Of a stretch of 64,000 nt of DNA, positions 1-8,103 are shown one piece after another (the stretch's first letter is position 1; each line of letters opens with the position of its first letter). A program made the position numbers and the translations under genes. Source of the stretch: Paludibacteraceae bacterium (GTDB taxonomy: Bacteria > Bacteroidota > Bacteroidia > Bacteroidales > Paludibacteraceae); the NCBI GenBank assembly GCA_023227695.1, contig JALNVE010000001.1:60041-124040 (forward strand), written 5' to 3'. Below the pieces are notes generated by a model, which saw nothing but the letters and a program-made list of their open reading frames with translations, was not told the origin of the DNA and did not search any database.

Positions 1-1099
1 CATCCTCCTTAATTGTCCAGTCTTCCATTTTTTGTAAATCAGGGATATCTAACAGCTTATAAGAAACTGTCTTTACTTTTTCATTGACTTCTGTATATTT
101 TTCCCAAATAGAAGAAAACAGTATTCGCTGAAGCGTCAAATCTTTAAGACCTTCTAAGGAAATATCATCTGTTTTTTGCAAACTTAAAACAGACGCATTC
201 AATTTTTCTATTTTGTATGTGGATTGCAGATATCTGTCCCATAAAGATTCCATTTTCTGATAGACAGATATGTCTTCTATTGCCTTTGACGACAAAAATT
301 CAAGATCTTCAATTATAGGAATATTATTAATATCCATTGATATCGTTGATATTTCTTTCAGTTTTTCTTCATGAGAAGCAAATAATTGATTCATGAAAGA
401 AATGTTTGATTCACACGTCTTAATTTCATCTTCTGTTTTTTTTACACGGGAAAGAAGGATCTGATCCCGATAGATATCTGCTTCACTATACATCTTCCCT
501 TCGAGTTCTTTAATTCTGTTTTCTGCTTCTGTGATTTCTCTCGTCAAACGATATTGATCAAGGCTTATCACTCTTATCATTTCTTCCGCCCCGTTAAGTC
601 CGCAGATTTCATCAATAATTTCTGCTCTGCTTGATCCGGTGGTTTTCTTGTCTCCTATGCCGTCAATAAAAAAATGTCTTTCCAATTGATCCATTATATT
701 GATAGGTACTTCTGTTTCTCCCAACGTGATAACCTTCATTCCAAGCACTTCGCAAGCTTGTTTAACTTCCGCCTTCCCGACTTTATCAAGCTTGATTTCA
801 CCTAGTGTATCATTTCTCTTTATAATCCATAAATTGACATCCGGACCCTTCCGGACTTCAACTGAACCTATATTCGTTGTTATTTTGACCCGACAAAACG
901 AAGCGCCTGTCCTAACCATTTTCTGATCAAATTGATTATACGCACATAGCTTCACTGCCCTTATGACGCTTGACTTACCGACATCTGAAAGCCCTGCTAT
1001 ACAATTGAATCCTGGAGAAAAATCACGGAGGAAAGTATGTTCGTGACTTTCAAAATTTTCTATTTCTATTTCTACAATATAAATCCTAGTCTTTGGCAT
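1..1099 (-). CDS. SbcC/Rad50-like ATPase, N-terminal part (runs off the left edge)
   Basis: The reading frame is open from the ATG at 1099 to the left edge, 366 codons, so the C-terminus is missing. The first 45 residues contain an ABC-type Walker A motif (GLSDVGKSS) after an N-terminal beta strand typical of SMC/Rad50/SbcC proteins. From about residue 150 the sequence becomes charged and heptad-like, as expected for the start of the coiled coil. Family knowledge: with an SbcD/Mre11-like nuclease (here at 17760-18710) such proteins process DNA ends, as gp46/gp47 do in T4. The ATG lies inside the last codons of the polymerase gene, a 14-base overlap implying translational coupling. Confidence 0.8.
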   Translation of the reverse strand, partial: MPKTRIYIVEIEIENFESHEHTFLRDFSPGFNCIAGLSDVGKSSVIRAVKLCAYNQFDQKMVRTGASFCRVKITTNIGSVEVRKGPDVNLWIIKRNDTLGEIKLDKVGKAEVKQACEVLGMKVITLGETEVPINIMDQLERHFFIDGIGDKKTTGSSRAEIIDEICGLNGAEEMIRVISLDQYRLTREITEAENRIKELEGKMYSEADIYRDQILLSRVKKTEDEIKTCESNISFMNQLFASHEEKLKEISTISMDINNIPIIEDLEFLSSKAIEDISVYQKMESLWDRYLQSTYKIEKLNASVLSLQKTDDISLEGLKDLTLQRILFSSIWEKYTEVNEKVKTVSYKLLDIPDLQKMEDWTIKED

Positions 1100-3998
1100 C
1101 TTCTTTCCTTTTTAATACAAATCCACCTTCTCTGTCGTCATAGAATCTAAATGTTTTATCTTCGGAATCCTGTCCGAAATTACGCAACGGAAGGACGGCG
1201 ATATCACCTTCTATGAAACGGTCTTTGAAAAGCATGACGGCACTTGAGAATACAAGAAAATTCATTTCTTTGTTCCCGTCACTGATATAGACCCTCAAAC
1301 CCTGATTCCCTGATTTAAAATTAATTTCTTTGATTCCCATGATTTCTCCCAGAACTTTAATTCTGGTTTTTTCTGTTTCTAGTTTGGCTGTCGTATAACT
1401 GCATAGCCCCTTAACTTCCCTTGTCTGTTGACGGTATCGAGCATAGATATTGTCTGAAAACCTGACGCTAAGCATCTCCTTTTCCATATCATCTAATGTC
1501 TTCTGATCTAATGCAGGAAGATCGATATATTTAGGTTTACTGTCAAAATTCAACACTCTGACACTTTCTATCTCTTGGCCGATAACAACTGATTTCGCTT
1601 TGCGGATTTTACAAAGATTTTTTGACAAATTGGAAGAACTGATTTCCATGCCGTCTTGAATCGATTCCATATGTTCGATACCGGACTTGAGATAAGGATG
1701 GGCTTTCGGTAATTTCCATTTTTCCACCCTGTCAGTTAATTCATAGAAGTGCTTGAAAACGACTTCTCTGTCTCCGAAACAATCAAAGGCTCCTGCATAA
1801 ATCAGACTTTCTACAACTCTTGTATTCGGTCTTCTTGTTTTACCTTCCGTCCCGATTTCAACCGTACAGCGATCATAGAAGTCTTCCAGACTTGCATAAG
1901 GTTGATTTTTCACAATGGCCCCAGCGCTGTTGCTGACATTTTTTACATGTCCAAGGGCATACCAAAGATCATTCCCTTCAAGACGGAATTCAACACGGGA
2001 TTCATTAATGCTTGGCTTGTGGACAATCATCCCCTTGTCTATCGCGAATTTAACATACTTGTCAAAGATCGTGGTGCCGAATTTTTCCTTCTTCGGGTCA
2101 CTGTTCTGAAGCAAAGCTGTCATGTATTCATAGAAGTAATGATACCTTAGCCATAGTTCTGTAGTCGTAATTGCTGAATAACAAATTGCGTGACTATTAG
2201 AAGTTACATATCCGTTAGCGAAAAAAAGGTGTTCTGGAGAGTCTACTGTAATATCCATTGTTTCCATTTCTCCCATACCGAGAAGAGAAATAACTTCTAG
2301 ACTTTCTCCGTTTTCCATGCAGATTCTGTAACCATTTCTAAAGATAGCATCCAAACTACATACATTATAACCGTAATCAGTGTGGCACATAAACTTGTGG
2401 TTTAGCGTACAAACGATTTTATGCAATCCATCTTTCCCTTCCAACGAAAGCTTAACGCAAGACTTCCTTCCTGTCTTGATAATGTCCGTTACCTTGACGT
2501 ATTTTTCTCCTGAAGTTTTATCAAAACCTAAAATCATGTCTCCGATTTTAAGAGAAGACATCTTGACAACAGATCCATTTTCTTTTTTTACCTTTGTATC
2601 GGGAGATAAACATTTATTGAAGCTGTAAGACGCTGTAGATTCTATCTGATTCCAGATTTCGTTTACTTGCGCTTCTGTCATTAAACCTTTTTTGACGCAT
2701 TTTTCAATTGAACCGTTGATGAATTTTGGTTTCATTTCATCCATGATGTCTTTTTTCTTCTTGCTAGCTCCCTTACGGAGACGATTTCCTTCAAGCGGTG
2801 ACATTCCTGCCATTTCTACGGCAAGTTTCATTAAACCTTCCTGATAGGCTAGGATTCCGTATGTATCTCCCAGAACATTTTCCAGAATCTGGTTTTTCTC
2901 ATATTTCTTGCCGTTCTTACGTTCCGCATATTCCACATCAAGACCCACATCTTTAGGTCCAGGGCGAATAAGAGAAGTGATTGCTGCGATATCTCCTAGA
3001 CAGTCGCAACCGACCTTATCCGCAATTTTCTTGGTATACGGGTTTTCAAATTGGAATATTCCCAGAAGTTCCCCGCGTGTTCCCATTTTGATAGATTCGT
3101 GATCGTCCACAGGAATATCTTTCCTATGCAGTTCAATACCCCTATTTTCCTTAACTAGCTTGATACATTTATCGATAATAGGCAAATTATTCAACGATAA
3201 AATGTCAAATTTTATATATCCCTGGCTGGACAATTCCTGCTTTTCTCCACTTTCTGACCAAGAACTCACGACACGGCCTTCTTTATCTTTGTACACCGGT
3301 ATCTTTTCAGTAAGGTTAAGATTGGAAATAATGACGCCACCGGCATGTGTCCCGAAATTCTTAGCCTGATTCCTTAAAATTTCCGCGTGTTCCTTCACTT
3401 CAGGATATTTTTCAAAGTAATTGGCAAGTTCCGGCTGTGCCTTGCAGATTTCCTCAAACCCTGCTTTGTCAAGCTTCGTGTCTTCGTCACCGTCTTCTTC
3501 TCCTCCGATTTCCGCATCAAGATTCTTCGTGACTTCCATCGCTTCTTTAACGTCCAATCCAAGCGCCCTAGCAACGTCCAGGATAACGTTCTTCGTCTTG
3601 TAGGTGCCTACGGTGCCGACACTACAGACGCGTTCCTGCCCGAATTTTTCCACAAGGAAAGCTTTGACTTCATTCCTGACATCCGGCATCAAGTCCATGT
3701 CTATATCAGGAGGATCTGCTTTCCCGAATTTTTTAAAGTCAGGAGTTATCCCGTTTTTTACCGGGTCTAAACCGCTGATTCCTAAAAGCCAGAGGATGAC
3801 ACTTCCAGACTTGTTATTTTCCGAAGGTTGGTTACCCCTCCTTTCGAGGATTTCTTTGGCTTTATCTGTCTGAACAAACAAAACCCACTTTTTCAAGTCT
3901 CTAATTTCATCATTATATCTTTGCCTATAGTCATTTCCTAATTTTGAAACCAACGGATCGCAAACCTGTTTAATAATATCGATACTCGGGTATTTCAT
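1086..3998 (-). CDS. dnaE: DNA polymerase III alpha (family C), C-terminal catalytic part, with a mini-intein
   Basis: This 970-residue protein carries the palm aspartates in PPDIDMDL (about residues 95-102), the fingers, the YSFNK/SHAICYS motif near residue 460, a helix-hairpin-helix segment (ALGHVKNVS, VVESLIYAGAFDCFG) and a C-terminal OB fold (about 880-960). An intein occupies residues 463-601, leaving a mature protein of about 831 residues. The PHP domain is absent; it is encoded separately at 15054-16817. Residues about 20-85 look like a degenerate copy of the segment that also ends the N-part protein (YRQRYNDEI, SGSVILWLLGISGLDP). The start is supported by AAGGAA seven bases upstream. 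The phage replicase role is inferred from the family. Confidence 0.9.
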   Translation of the reverse strand: MKYPSIDIIKQVCDPLVSKLGNDYRQRYNDEIRDLKKWVLFVQTDKAKEILERRGNQPSENNKSGSVILWLLGISGLDPVKNGITPDFKKFGKADPPDIDMDLMPDVRNEVKAFLVEKFGQERVCSVGTVGTYKTKNVILDVARALGLDVKEAMEVTKNLDAEIGGEEDGDEDTKLDKAGFEEICKAQPELANYFEKYPEVKEHAEILRNQAKNFGTHAGGVIISNLNLTEKIPVYKDKEGRVVSSWSESGEKQELSSQGYIKFDILSLNNLPIIDKCIKLVKENRGIELHRKDIPVDDHESIKMGTRGELLGIFQFENPYTKKIADKVGCDCLGDIAAITSLIRPGPKDVGLDVEYAERKNGKKYEKNQILENVLGDTYGILAYQEGLMKLAVEMAGMSPLEGNRLRKGASKKKKDIMDEMKPKFINGSIEKCVKKGLMTEAQVNEIWNQIESTASYSFNKCLSPDTKVKKENGSVVKMSSLKIGDMILGFDKTSGEKYVKVTDIIKTGRKSCVKLSLEGKDGLHKIVCTLNHKFMCHTDYGYNVCSLDAIFRNGYRICMENGESLEVISLLGMGEMETMDITVDSPEHLFFANGYVTSNSHAICYSAITTTELWLRYHYFYEYMTALLQNSDPKKEKFGTTIFDKYVKFAIDKGMIVHKPSINESRVEFRLEGNDLWYALGHVKNVSNSAGAIVKNQPYASLEDFYDRCTVEIGTEGKTRRPNTRVVESLIYAGAFDCFGDREVVFKHFYELTDRVEKWKLPKAHPYLKSGIEHMESIQDGMEISSSNLSKNLCKIRKAKSVVIGQEIESVRVLNFDSKPKYIDLPALDQKTLDDMEKEMLSVRFSDNIYARYRQQTREVKGLCSYTTAKLETEKTRIKVLGEIMGIKEINFKSGNQGLRVYISDGNKEMNFLVFSSAVMLFKDRFIEGDIAVLPLRNFGQDSEDKTFRFYDDREGGFVLKRKEDAKD
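2196..2612 (-). other. Mini-intein in the polymerase C part (residues 463-601)
   Basis: The intein starts at Cys463 (CLSPDTKV) right after YSFNK and ends with SN before SHAICYS, so splicing would restore the conserved FNKSHA motif. It has the Hint features: block A Cys, a block B-like CTLNHKF, block F (SPEHLFFANGYV) and a terminal Asn followed by Ser +1. Its 139 residues leave no room for an endonuclease. The penultimate residue is Ser rather than the usual His. The site is three residues from the split DnaE intein site of cyanobacteria. Confidence 0.9.
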
Positions 3999-4017
3999 AA
4001 TATTTCCTTGTCAGTCT

Positions 4018-4065
4018 AAAATAGAAAGACTGATAGATTTTTACACAGTTCAGTCTTTCTATTTT
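4018..4065 (-). terminator. 15-bp perfect hairpin upstream of the polymerase gene, possible terminator or attenuator
   Basis: Positions 4018-4032 and 4051-4065 are perfect 15-base inverted complements with an 18-base loop, ending in TATTTT on the minus-strand transcript. A third element, CAGTCT at 4012-4017, can pair instead with the AGACTG at 4027-4032, giving two mutually exclusive hairpins between the gene at 4078 and the polymerase start at 3998. The stem is AT-rich, so strength as a terminator is uncertain. Confidence 0.5.
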
Positions 4066-4077
4066 TAAATACCAGTA

Positions 4078-4284
4078 TTATTCTTCCATTTTGGAAATTT
4101 TGTCTACAATAGGTCCGAGACAATTAATTGCATATAGCTGACATTCGTCATCTTGTTCCATTTTTTCCCAGCTAAAAGCATCATGTTCCTTAATCCATTC
4201 TATTAAAATCTTAAACGAAAATTCTTTTGCTTCTTGGCTATCATCAATCTCTAGTTTATGTCCGTTTTTGGTTACTATTTCCAT
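4078..4284 (-). CDS. Small acidic protein of unknown function
   Basis: I chose the ATG at 4284 because AGGAG lies eight bases upstream; the frame is open further upstream, to 4407, but those codons overlap the preceding gene and have no ribosome site. The product of about 68 residues is acidic and probably helical (EWIKEHDAFSWEKMEQDDE). No family recognised. Confidence 0.6.
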   Translation of the reverse strand: MEIVTKNGHKLEIDDSQEAKEFSFKILIEWIKEHDAFSWEKMEQDDECQLYAINCLGPIVDKISKMEE

Positions 4285-4339
4285 GATTGTTTCTCCTGTT
4301 TCGTTTCTAACACCCACATTCTTCAGACAGAAAACGTTG

Positions 4340-4588
4340 TTAGAATTCTTTATATAAAACTTCTCCGGTTTCATTATCATAACATCGTACATAATATTTA
4401 GATTCACCGCATTCTAATTTTTTCGGTTCTTCTTCTTCTCCGCGAGCGCGCAAAAAGAATAATTCACGATTACAGTCGCAAGATGCGCTTCCAAACCGCC
4501 ACCAAAATTCATGCCACGTCCAGTTTGGCCAAATGTCGGTAGCTATCACTCCATCCGAATTTCTTTTTATATCAAGTTTTAAGACCAT
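4340..4588 (-). CDS. Conserved phage protein with a CDCNR motif
   Basis: An 82-residue protein with several Trp residues (WPNWTWHEFWW), a CDCNRELFF motif and a C-terminal half with CGESKYYVRC. The CDCNR plus later Cys pattern resembles small phage proteins of unknown function that may bind a metal; this is recollection of a family pattern, not a search. AAGGAA precedes the ATG at good spacing. Confidence 0.65.
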   Translation of the reverse strand: MVLKLDIKRNSDGVIATDIWPNWTWHEFWWRFGSASCDCNRELFFLRARGEEEEPKKLECGESKYYVRCYDNETGEVLYKEF

Positions 4589-4609
4589 GTTTATTCCTTT
4601 CAGTTAGAA

Positions 4610-5248
4610 TTACATCTTGTTTATAAGGATGCTTTTTACTTGTTCCCAAACCATGTTTTCCTCTTGGCTTGCATCAATCAAAAATTTACGGTTTGGCTCC
4701 TTCTTCTGTAAGTCAAGAAAACCATCCCTGACTCTATGATGAAATTCCTTGCCAGCAAGTTCTATCCTGTCTGCCGATGTGTTTGTCTGAATCTGCCTTT
4801 TATTCATGCGATTAAGAGAATCTTCTAGTCCGATATCAAGAACGAATACGATGCTTGGGGAATAACCGCTTGTCGCGAATTTATTTAAATTCAGCAAGAT
4901 ATTTAAATCATATCCCCTTCCGTAACTCTGATACGCGAAAGTGCTATCTTCAAACCTGTCGCACAGGACAATCTTACCTGCTTTCAAAGCTGGTTCTATA
5001 ACCTTTTCTACATGCTGAGCTCTGCTTGCAAGGAAAAGAAGCACTTCAGCGGCATTTGTAGGGCTTTCCCCGCAACTGTCATGTTTCAGCATGTCGCGGA
5101 TATAATCCCCGAGTTTTGTCCCTCCTGGTTCTCTGGTGCAAAGGACTTCCTTACCATTTTCAATTAGCCATTCTGCTGTTCTCTTCAACATGGTGGATTT
5201 TCCGCCACCTTCCGGCCCTTCAAATGAAACAAACAAACCTTTTGACAT
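4610..5248 (-). CDS. tmk: Thymidylate kinase
   Basis: A full-length dTMP kinase (212 residues; family about 205-215). Visible motifs are the P-loop GPEGGGKST (residues 11-19), TREPGG near residue 40 and the DRFEDSTFAYQSYGRG stretch near residue 96 that corresponds to the DR(Y/H) motif and base-binding segment. The enzyme phosphorylates dTMP to dTDP and supplies dTTP for phage DNA synthesis. It sits upstream of the polymerase C-part gene in the same transcription direction. Confidence 0.93.
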   Translation of the reverse strand: MSKGLFVSFEGPEGGGKSTMLKRTAEWLIENGKEVLCTREPGGTKLGDYIRDMLKHDSCGESPTNAAEVLLFLASRAQHVEKVIEPALKAGKIVLCDRFEDSTFAYQSYGRGYDLNILLNLNKFATSGYSPSIVFVLDIGLEDSLNRMNKRQIQTNTSADRIELAGKEFHHRVRDGFLDLQKKEPNRKFLIDASQEENMVWEQVKSILINKM

Positions 5249-5251
5249 ATC

Positions 5252-5557
5252 CTAACTTCCTCTCGTGATTTTGTACCTTACGCCCATTTTATCTAAGAAA
5301 GTACGGGTAAGAACTTCTGCCATATTTCTCGTCTTTCCACGGACAACGGTTGTAATCGTCCCTTCATCCGTTTCCAGAACGATTCGACTTCCCCAGATTC
5401 TTGTTTCGTCTTTCCCGTCTTCACAAATTCCGTCTAAGACTTCTATCCTGCAATCAACCTTGTCTGTCAAAAGATAACTTACTTTACGGTTTCTGTTTTC
5501 TCTTCGAGTCTTATCATCAAGTTTCCTTTGTCTAATTTTCGAATCTACTTGAAACAT
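5252..5557 (-). CDS. Unknown basic protein
   Basis: About 101 residues from the ATG at 5557. The open frame extends to a TTG at 5605, and an intermediate TTG at 5578 has AAGGAAGG upstream, so the start is uncertain. The N-terminal third is very basic (KIRQRKLDDKTRRENRNRK); the rest is predicted beta-rich. Stop codon is three bases from the start of tmk. No family recognised. Confidence 0.55.
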   Translation of the reverse strand: MFQVDSKIRQRKLDDKTRRENRNRKVSYLLTDKVDCRIEVLDGICEDGKDETRIWGSRIVLETDEGTITTVVRGKTRNMAEVLTRTFLDKMGVRYKITRGS

Positions 5558-5567
5558 CCTGTCTCTA

Positions 5568-6119
5568 TCAATCTTCAAAGTGTTTGGTATCCTTCCTTGA
5601 TTCAAGTTCTTTTATACGTGACTTCAATTCGTCTATCTTATTTGACTTATCATCAAGCTTTTCTTTCAGCCCGACAATCCTTAAACAACCGAGTCTAAGA
5701 AGTTTATTCCTTTCAACGTCGAAAAACTTGCGGGAATCTTTATTCTTAACCGGCAACCGTTTCCTGACACAGCGATATCTTTGTCCCCCTCTTCTGGTTT
5801 TTAATTTCGTTACCGAAAGAATACCGGCATAAGATGGTATATTAGGATCATCAGCTAATTCTTCCGGGACTGCGAACCAGACATCACGGATTATTTCTTC
5901 TTTATGCCCGTGTTTTTTCTTAAGGTCTGCCTTTATATCAGCAGCGGTAACCTTTATTTCGACTTCGGTTCCACAGTTATACGGAGAAAGGACAATCAGA
6001 TCGGCTTCGTGATAAGCGAAAAGTCCAAAACTGACATTCGGAACGATTATGTTCTGTCTAGGATTGAAATGTTTGATAACGGCTATTTCTATCTGTTGTG
6101 CTGTCCATTTGGGTCTCAT
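5568..6119 (-). CDS. MmcB-like / PD-(D/E)XK nuclease-fold protein
   Basis: The core resembles MmcB/VRR-type restriction-endonuclease folds: ADLIVLSPYNCG followed by EVEIK and ADIKADLKKKHGH, i.e. an Asp and an E-x-K dyad as expected for a metal-dependent nuclease. The C-terminal 50 residues form a charged, probably coiled helix. I chose the ATG at 6119 because AAGGA lies nine bases upstream; a GTG at 6161 would overlap the preceding gene. Possible DNA repair or end-processing role; the substrate cannot be inferred. Confidence 0.6.
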   Translation of the reverse strand: MRPKWTAQQIEIAVIKHFNPRQNIIVPNVSFGLFAYHEADLIVLSPYNCGTEVEIKVTAADIKADLKKKHGHKEEIIRDVWFAVPEELADDPNIPSYAGILSVTKLKTRRGGQRYRCVRKRLPVKNKDSRKFFDVERNKLLRLGCLRIVGLKEKLDDKSNKIDELKSRIKELESRKDTKHFED

Positions 6120-6132
6120 ATCCCGATATCCT

Positions 6133-6357
6133 TCATATAACAAAAACTTTCTTTTTTTCACCCGATCCTGTTTTAGAAAAATATCTCCATGTCTTCCATT
6201 TTTCTGACCATTGGATGTCTTCTATTTTCCCTGGCATTTCAGAATACTGCCCGTATGTTCCGCTTTCATCATGATACCACCACAGAAGTTGATCTTGAGG
6301 CATTTTCTGAAGGTGTTTGATTAAATCAGCGATGGTTATCTGTTTTTGATTGGACAT
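6133..6357 (-). CDS. Small conserved phage protein
   Basis: A 74-residue protein beginning with TIADLIKHLQKMPQDQLLWW, the pattern (T-x-x-x-L-I-x-x-L-x-x-x-P-x-D) common in small phage proteins of unknown function. The C-terminus is Trp- and Lys-rich. Function not inferable. Confidence 0.6.
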   Translation of the reverse strand: MSNQKQITIADLIKHLQKMPQDQLLWWYHDESGTYGQYSEMPGKIEDIQWSEKWKTWRYFSKTGSGEKKKVFVI

Positions 6358-6366
6358 TTTAAGGCC

Positions 6367-6663
6367 TCAGGGAATTATCGAAGTCGTCATTACCCTGTTG
6401 AATTTCATTTTGAAAATAGAATCACCACATTTACATGAAAAATAAGTTCCGTCCCAACTGAGTTCTTGTTTTTCAACGATGAAAAACTCATCATTGTCAG
6501 TCGCCATGAATTGAAGTTCTGTATCATCGCTAAAATGGTTGAGGAAAGTCCAGAATCGATATTCTTCTTCTTCACATACGAATTTGTCTGAAGTTACAAG
6601 GATTTGATCTGCCGATTTGACTATTTCTTTGAATCTTTCCCAACTTACTTTTTGAATGTCCAT
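6367..6663 (-). CDS. Unknown 98-residue protein
   Basis: Acidic, alpha/beta composition, with a CKCGD motif near the C-terminus (FSCKCGDSIFKMKF). It overlaps the end of the preceding gene by 19 bases, consistent with coupled expression in this cluster of small genes. No family recognised. Confidence 0.6.
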   Translation of the reverse strand: MDIQKVSWERFKEIVKSADQILVTSDKFVCEEEEYRFWTFLNHFSDDTELQFMATDNDEFFIVEKQELSWDGTYFSCKCGDSIFKMKFNRVMTTSIIP

Positions 6664-6890
6664 TTTGCTTCTCCTTTTTCAAGTCTGAATCTGTCGAAAA
6701 AATAATCCACATCGATATCAAGCTTTTCTGATACCAAACACATCATTTTCACAAAATCAAAACCCGTTTTACTTTCTATAGTTTTAAACCCGTTTTCTTT
6801 CAAGAAGTTTTCTTTGTCGATTCCAAGATAGACAAAGAGGTTATCTATCCTTCTTAAAGCAAATTCTTTAGCTGTCAGTTTGTATTTCAT
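6645..6890 (-). CDS. Unknown 81-residue helical protein
   Basis: The ATG at 6890 forms an ATGA overlap with the stop of the upstream zinc-ribbon gene, so I prefer it to the longer frame that begins inside that gene. The product (MKYKLTAKEFALRRIDNLF...) is probably all-helical and basic at its end. Function unknown. Confidence 0.6.
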   Translation of the reverse strand: MKYKLTAKEFALRRIDNLFVYLGIDKENFLKENGFKTIESKTGFDFVKMMCLVSEKLDIDVDYFFDRFRLEKGEAKWTFKK

Positions 6891-7093
6891 ATAAGACTTT
6901 CGTTCATTCGGATTATTAAATCGATTTCTTGTAAGGCTGAATAAAAATCGCATTTTCCATCACTGACAGAATTCAAAAGACTTTGTATTTTTTCTGAATA
7001 CAGTATTCGGCATTTTGGACACAGTACCTTCCCTTTTTCAATGTATCTTTCTTTTTCACTAGGAATTTCCGCATTGCAATTACTACAAATCAT
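6887..7093 (-). CDS. Small zinc-ribbon protein
   Basis: A 68-residue protein with CSNC at residues 3-6 and CPKC near residue 25, the spacing of a zinc ribbon, followed by a helical tail. It overlaps both neighbours by four bases (ATGA), which places it in one translational unit with the genes either side. Partner or target unknown. Confidence 0.65.
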   Translation of the reverse strand: MICSNCNAEIPSEKERYIEKGKVLCPKCRILYSEKIQSLLNSVSDGKCDFYSALQEIDLIIRMNESLI

Positions 7094-7422
7094 ATGTCTT
7101 TTTCATCCATACCGTATTTTAGAAGAAATTCTTCCATCTGTTGCATCGTGAAATCATTATGAATTTCCAAAATTCGTGTATGTAACATGTCAGCCAACCA
7201 AGAGAATACGGAATAAAAACAATCTTCTTCTCTGTAATACATCCTTTGATCAAAAATGGTATCTTCACGGCCTGGAATCTTTAATTTAGATCCGTTTGGG
7301 TATAGTGAAAATTCGACAAAGACCTTATCAGGACGCTTCCTTCCGACGAGAAGACGCGCTTCTGGTAGAAGTTTTTCAATATCTGCAAACAAATTTCCCT
7401 GTTTATAAATATCCACTTTCAT
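7090..7422 (-). CDS. Unknown 110-residue protein
   Basis: Mixed alpha/beta protein without recognisable motifs, directly downstream of the C half of the GMP reductase-like gene and with an ATGA overlap to the zinc-ribbon gene. A GGGGAT element precedes the ATG. No function proposed. Confidence 0.6.
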   Translation of the reverse strand: MKVDIYKQGNLFADIEKLLPEARLLVGRKRPDKVFVEFSLYPNGSKLKIPGREDTIFDQRMYYREEDCFYSVFSWLADMLHTRILEIHNDFTMQQMEEFLLKYGMDEKDI

Positions 7423-7434
7423 ATCATCCCCATC

Positions 7435-8103
7435 TTATTTGATAAATGCCTGAAACGCCTGTGGCGTAATGACGTTAAAATCCACATTGCCGCGAAATAC
7501 TTCAAGGTTTGTTTTCCCGGTATACGACATTGCTGTCGAAAGATAATGCTTGAAATTATCTGTCCATTGTCCGAGGGTATATTCTACGCGGTTCTTCTTA
7601 ATGATCCCTTCACTTGTCTTTAGGACTTCATGCCCCATTTCGCGTTGGGCGCGTTTTGTAGACATGCCGTAATATTCCTTTTCAAGCTCCAAACCGTTTT
7701 TGAAAGCGGCTTTAATTTCTTCAGAATACTGATCAACAATACAGTTGGTTCCCCTGACTGTCGTCTTTCCCGCGCTCTGAAGTGCCTTGTTGAAAAGACT
7801 TCCGCACATTACCTTGTCGGCTCCCAATCCAATTGCCTTGATAATTTGATCAAAGTTACTAAAACCGCCATCGGCGATGATTTCTGTTTTTAAATTAGAA
7901 CGCATCTTTTCTTGATAACAATTGTCGATTAGAGAAGCTAACGGGTAGTGAACGCTTGAATTCGCTGATGTCGTACAGTTGTGAACTACATATCCGTTTG
8001 CCACATAAGAATGGTCTTTAAAAACCGTCATGTCATTAACCATAACTTCTCGAATTTGTTCTTCGACTATTGAAGAAATTTCAACTAGCTTAAACTTTTC
8101 CAT
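7435..8103 (-). CDS. GMP reductase/IMP dehydrogenase-type enzyme, C half fused to a split-intein C fragment
   Basis: Residues 1-42 are a split-intein C fragment (MEKFKLVEISSI...HSYVANGYVVHN) close in pattern to the IMPDH-1 intein. Residues 43-222 are the C-extein, starting with the catalytic loop CTTS; the first extein residue is therefore both Cys +1 of splicing and the catalytic Cys of the enzyme. Further family marks are ADGGF, GADKVMCGSLF, and EGIIKKNRVEYTLGQWTDN...MSYTGK near the end. Joined to the N half (170 residues) it gives about 350 residues without CBS domains, the size of GuaC-type GMP reductase. Neither half alone would be active. Confidence 0.88.
   Translation of the reverse strand: MEKFKLVEISSIVEEQIREVMVNDMTVFKDHSYVANGYVVHNCTTSANSSVHYPLASLIDNCYQEKMRSNLKTEIIADGGFSNFDQIIKAIGLGADKVMCGSLFNKALQSAGKTTVRGTNCIVDQYSEEIKAAFKNGLELEKEYYGMSTKRAQREMGHEVLKTSEGIIKKNRVEYTLGQWTDNFKHYLSTAMSYTGKTNLEVFRGNVDFNVITPQAFQAFIK
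7978..8103 (-). other. Split intein, C fragment (GMP reductase/IMPDH-type gene)
   Basis: 42 residues with its own ATG, containing the block F Asp-His (KDHSYVANGYVV) and the terminal His-Asn, followed by Cys +1 of the C-extein. Confidence 0.88.

Noticed and set aside
3387..3770. Plus-strand open frame of 127 codons within the polymerase gene.
   Set aside because: Antisense shadow of conserved polymerase codons.
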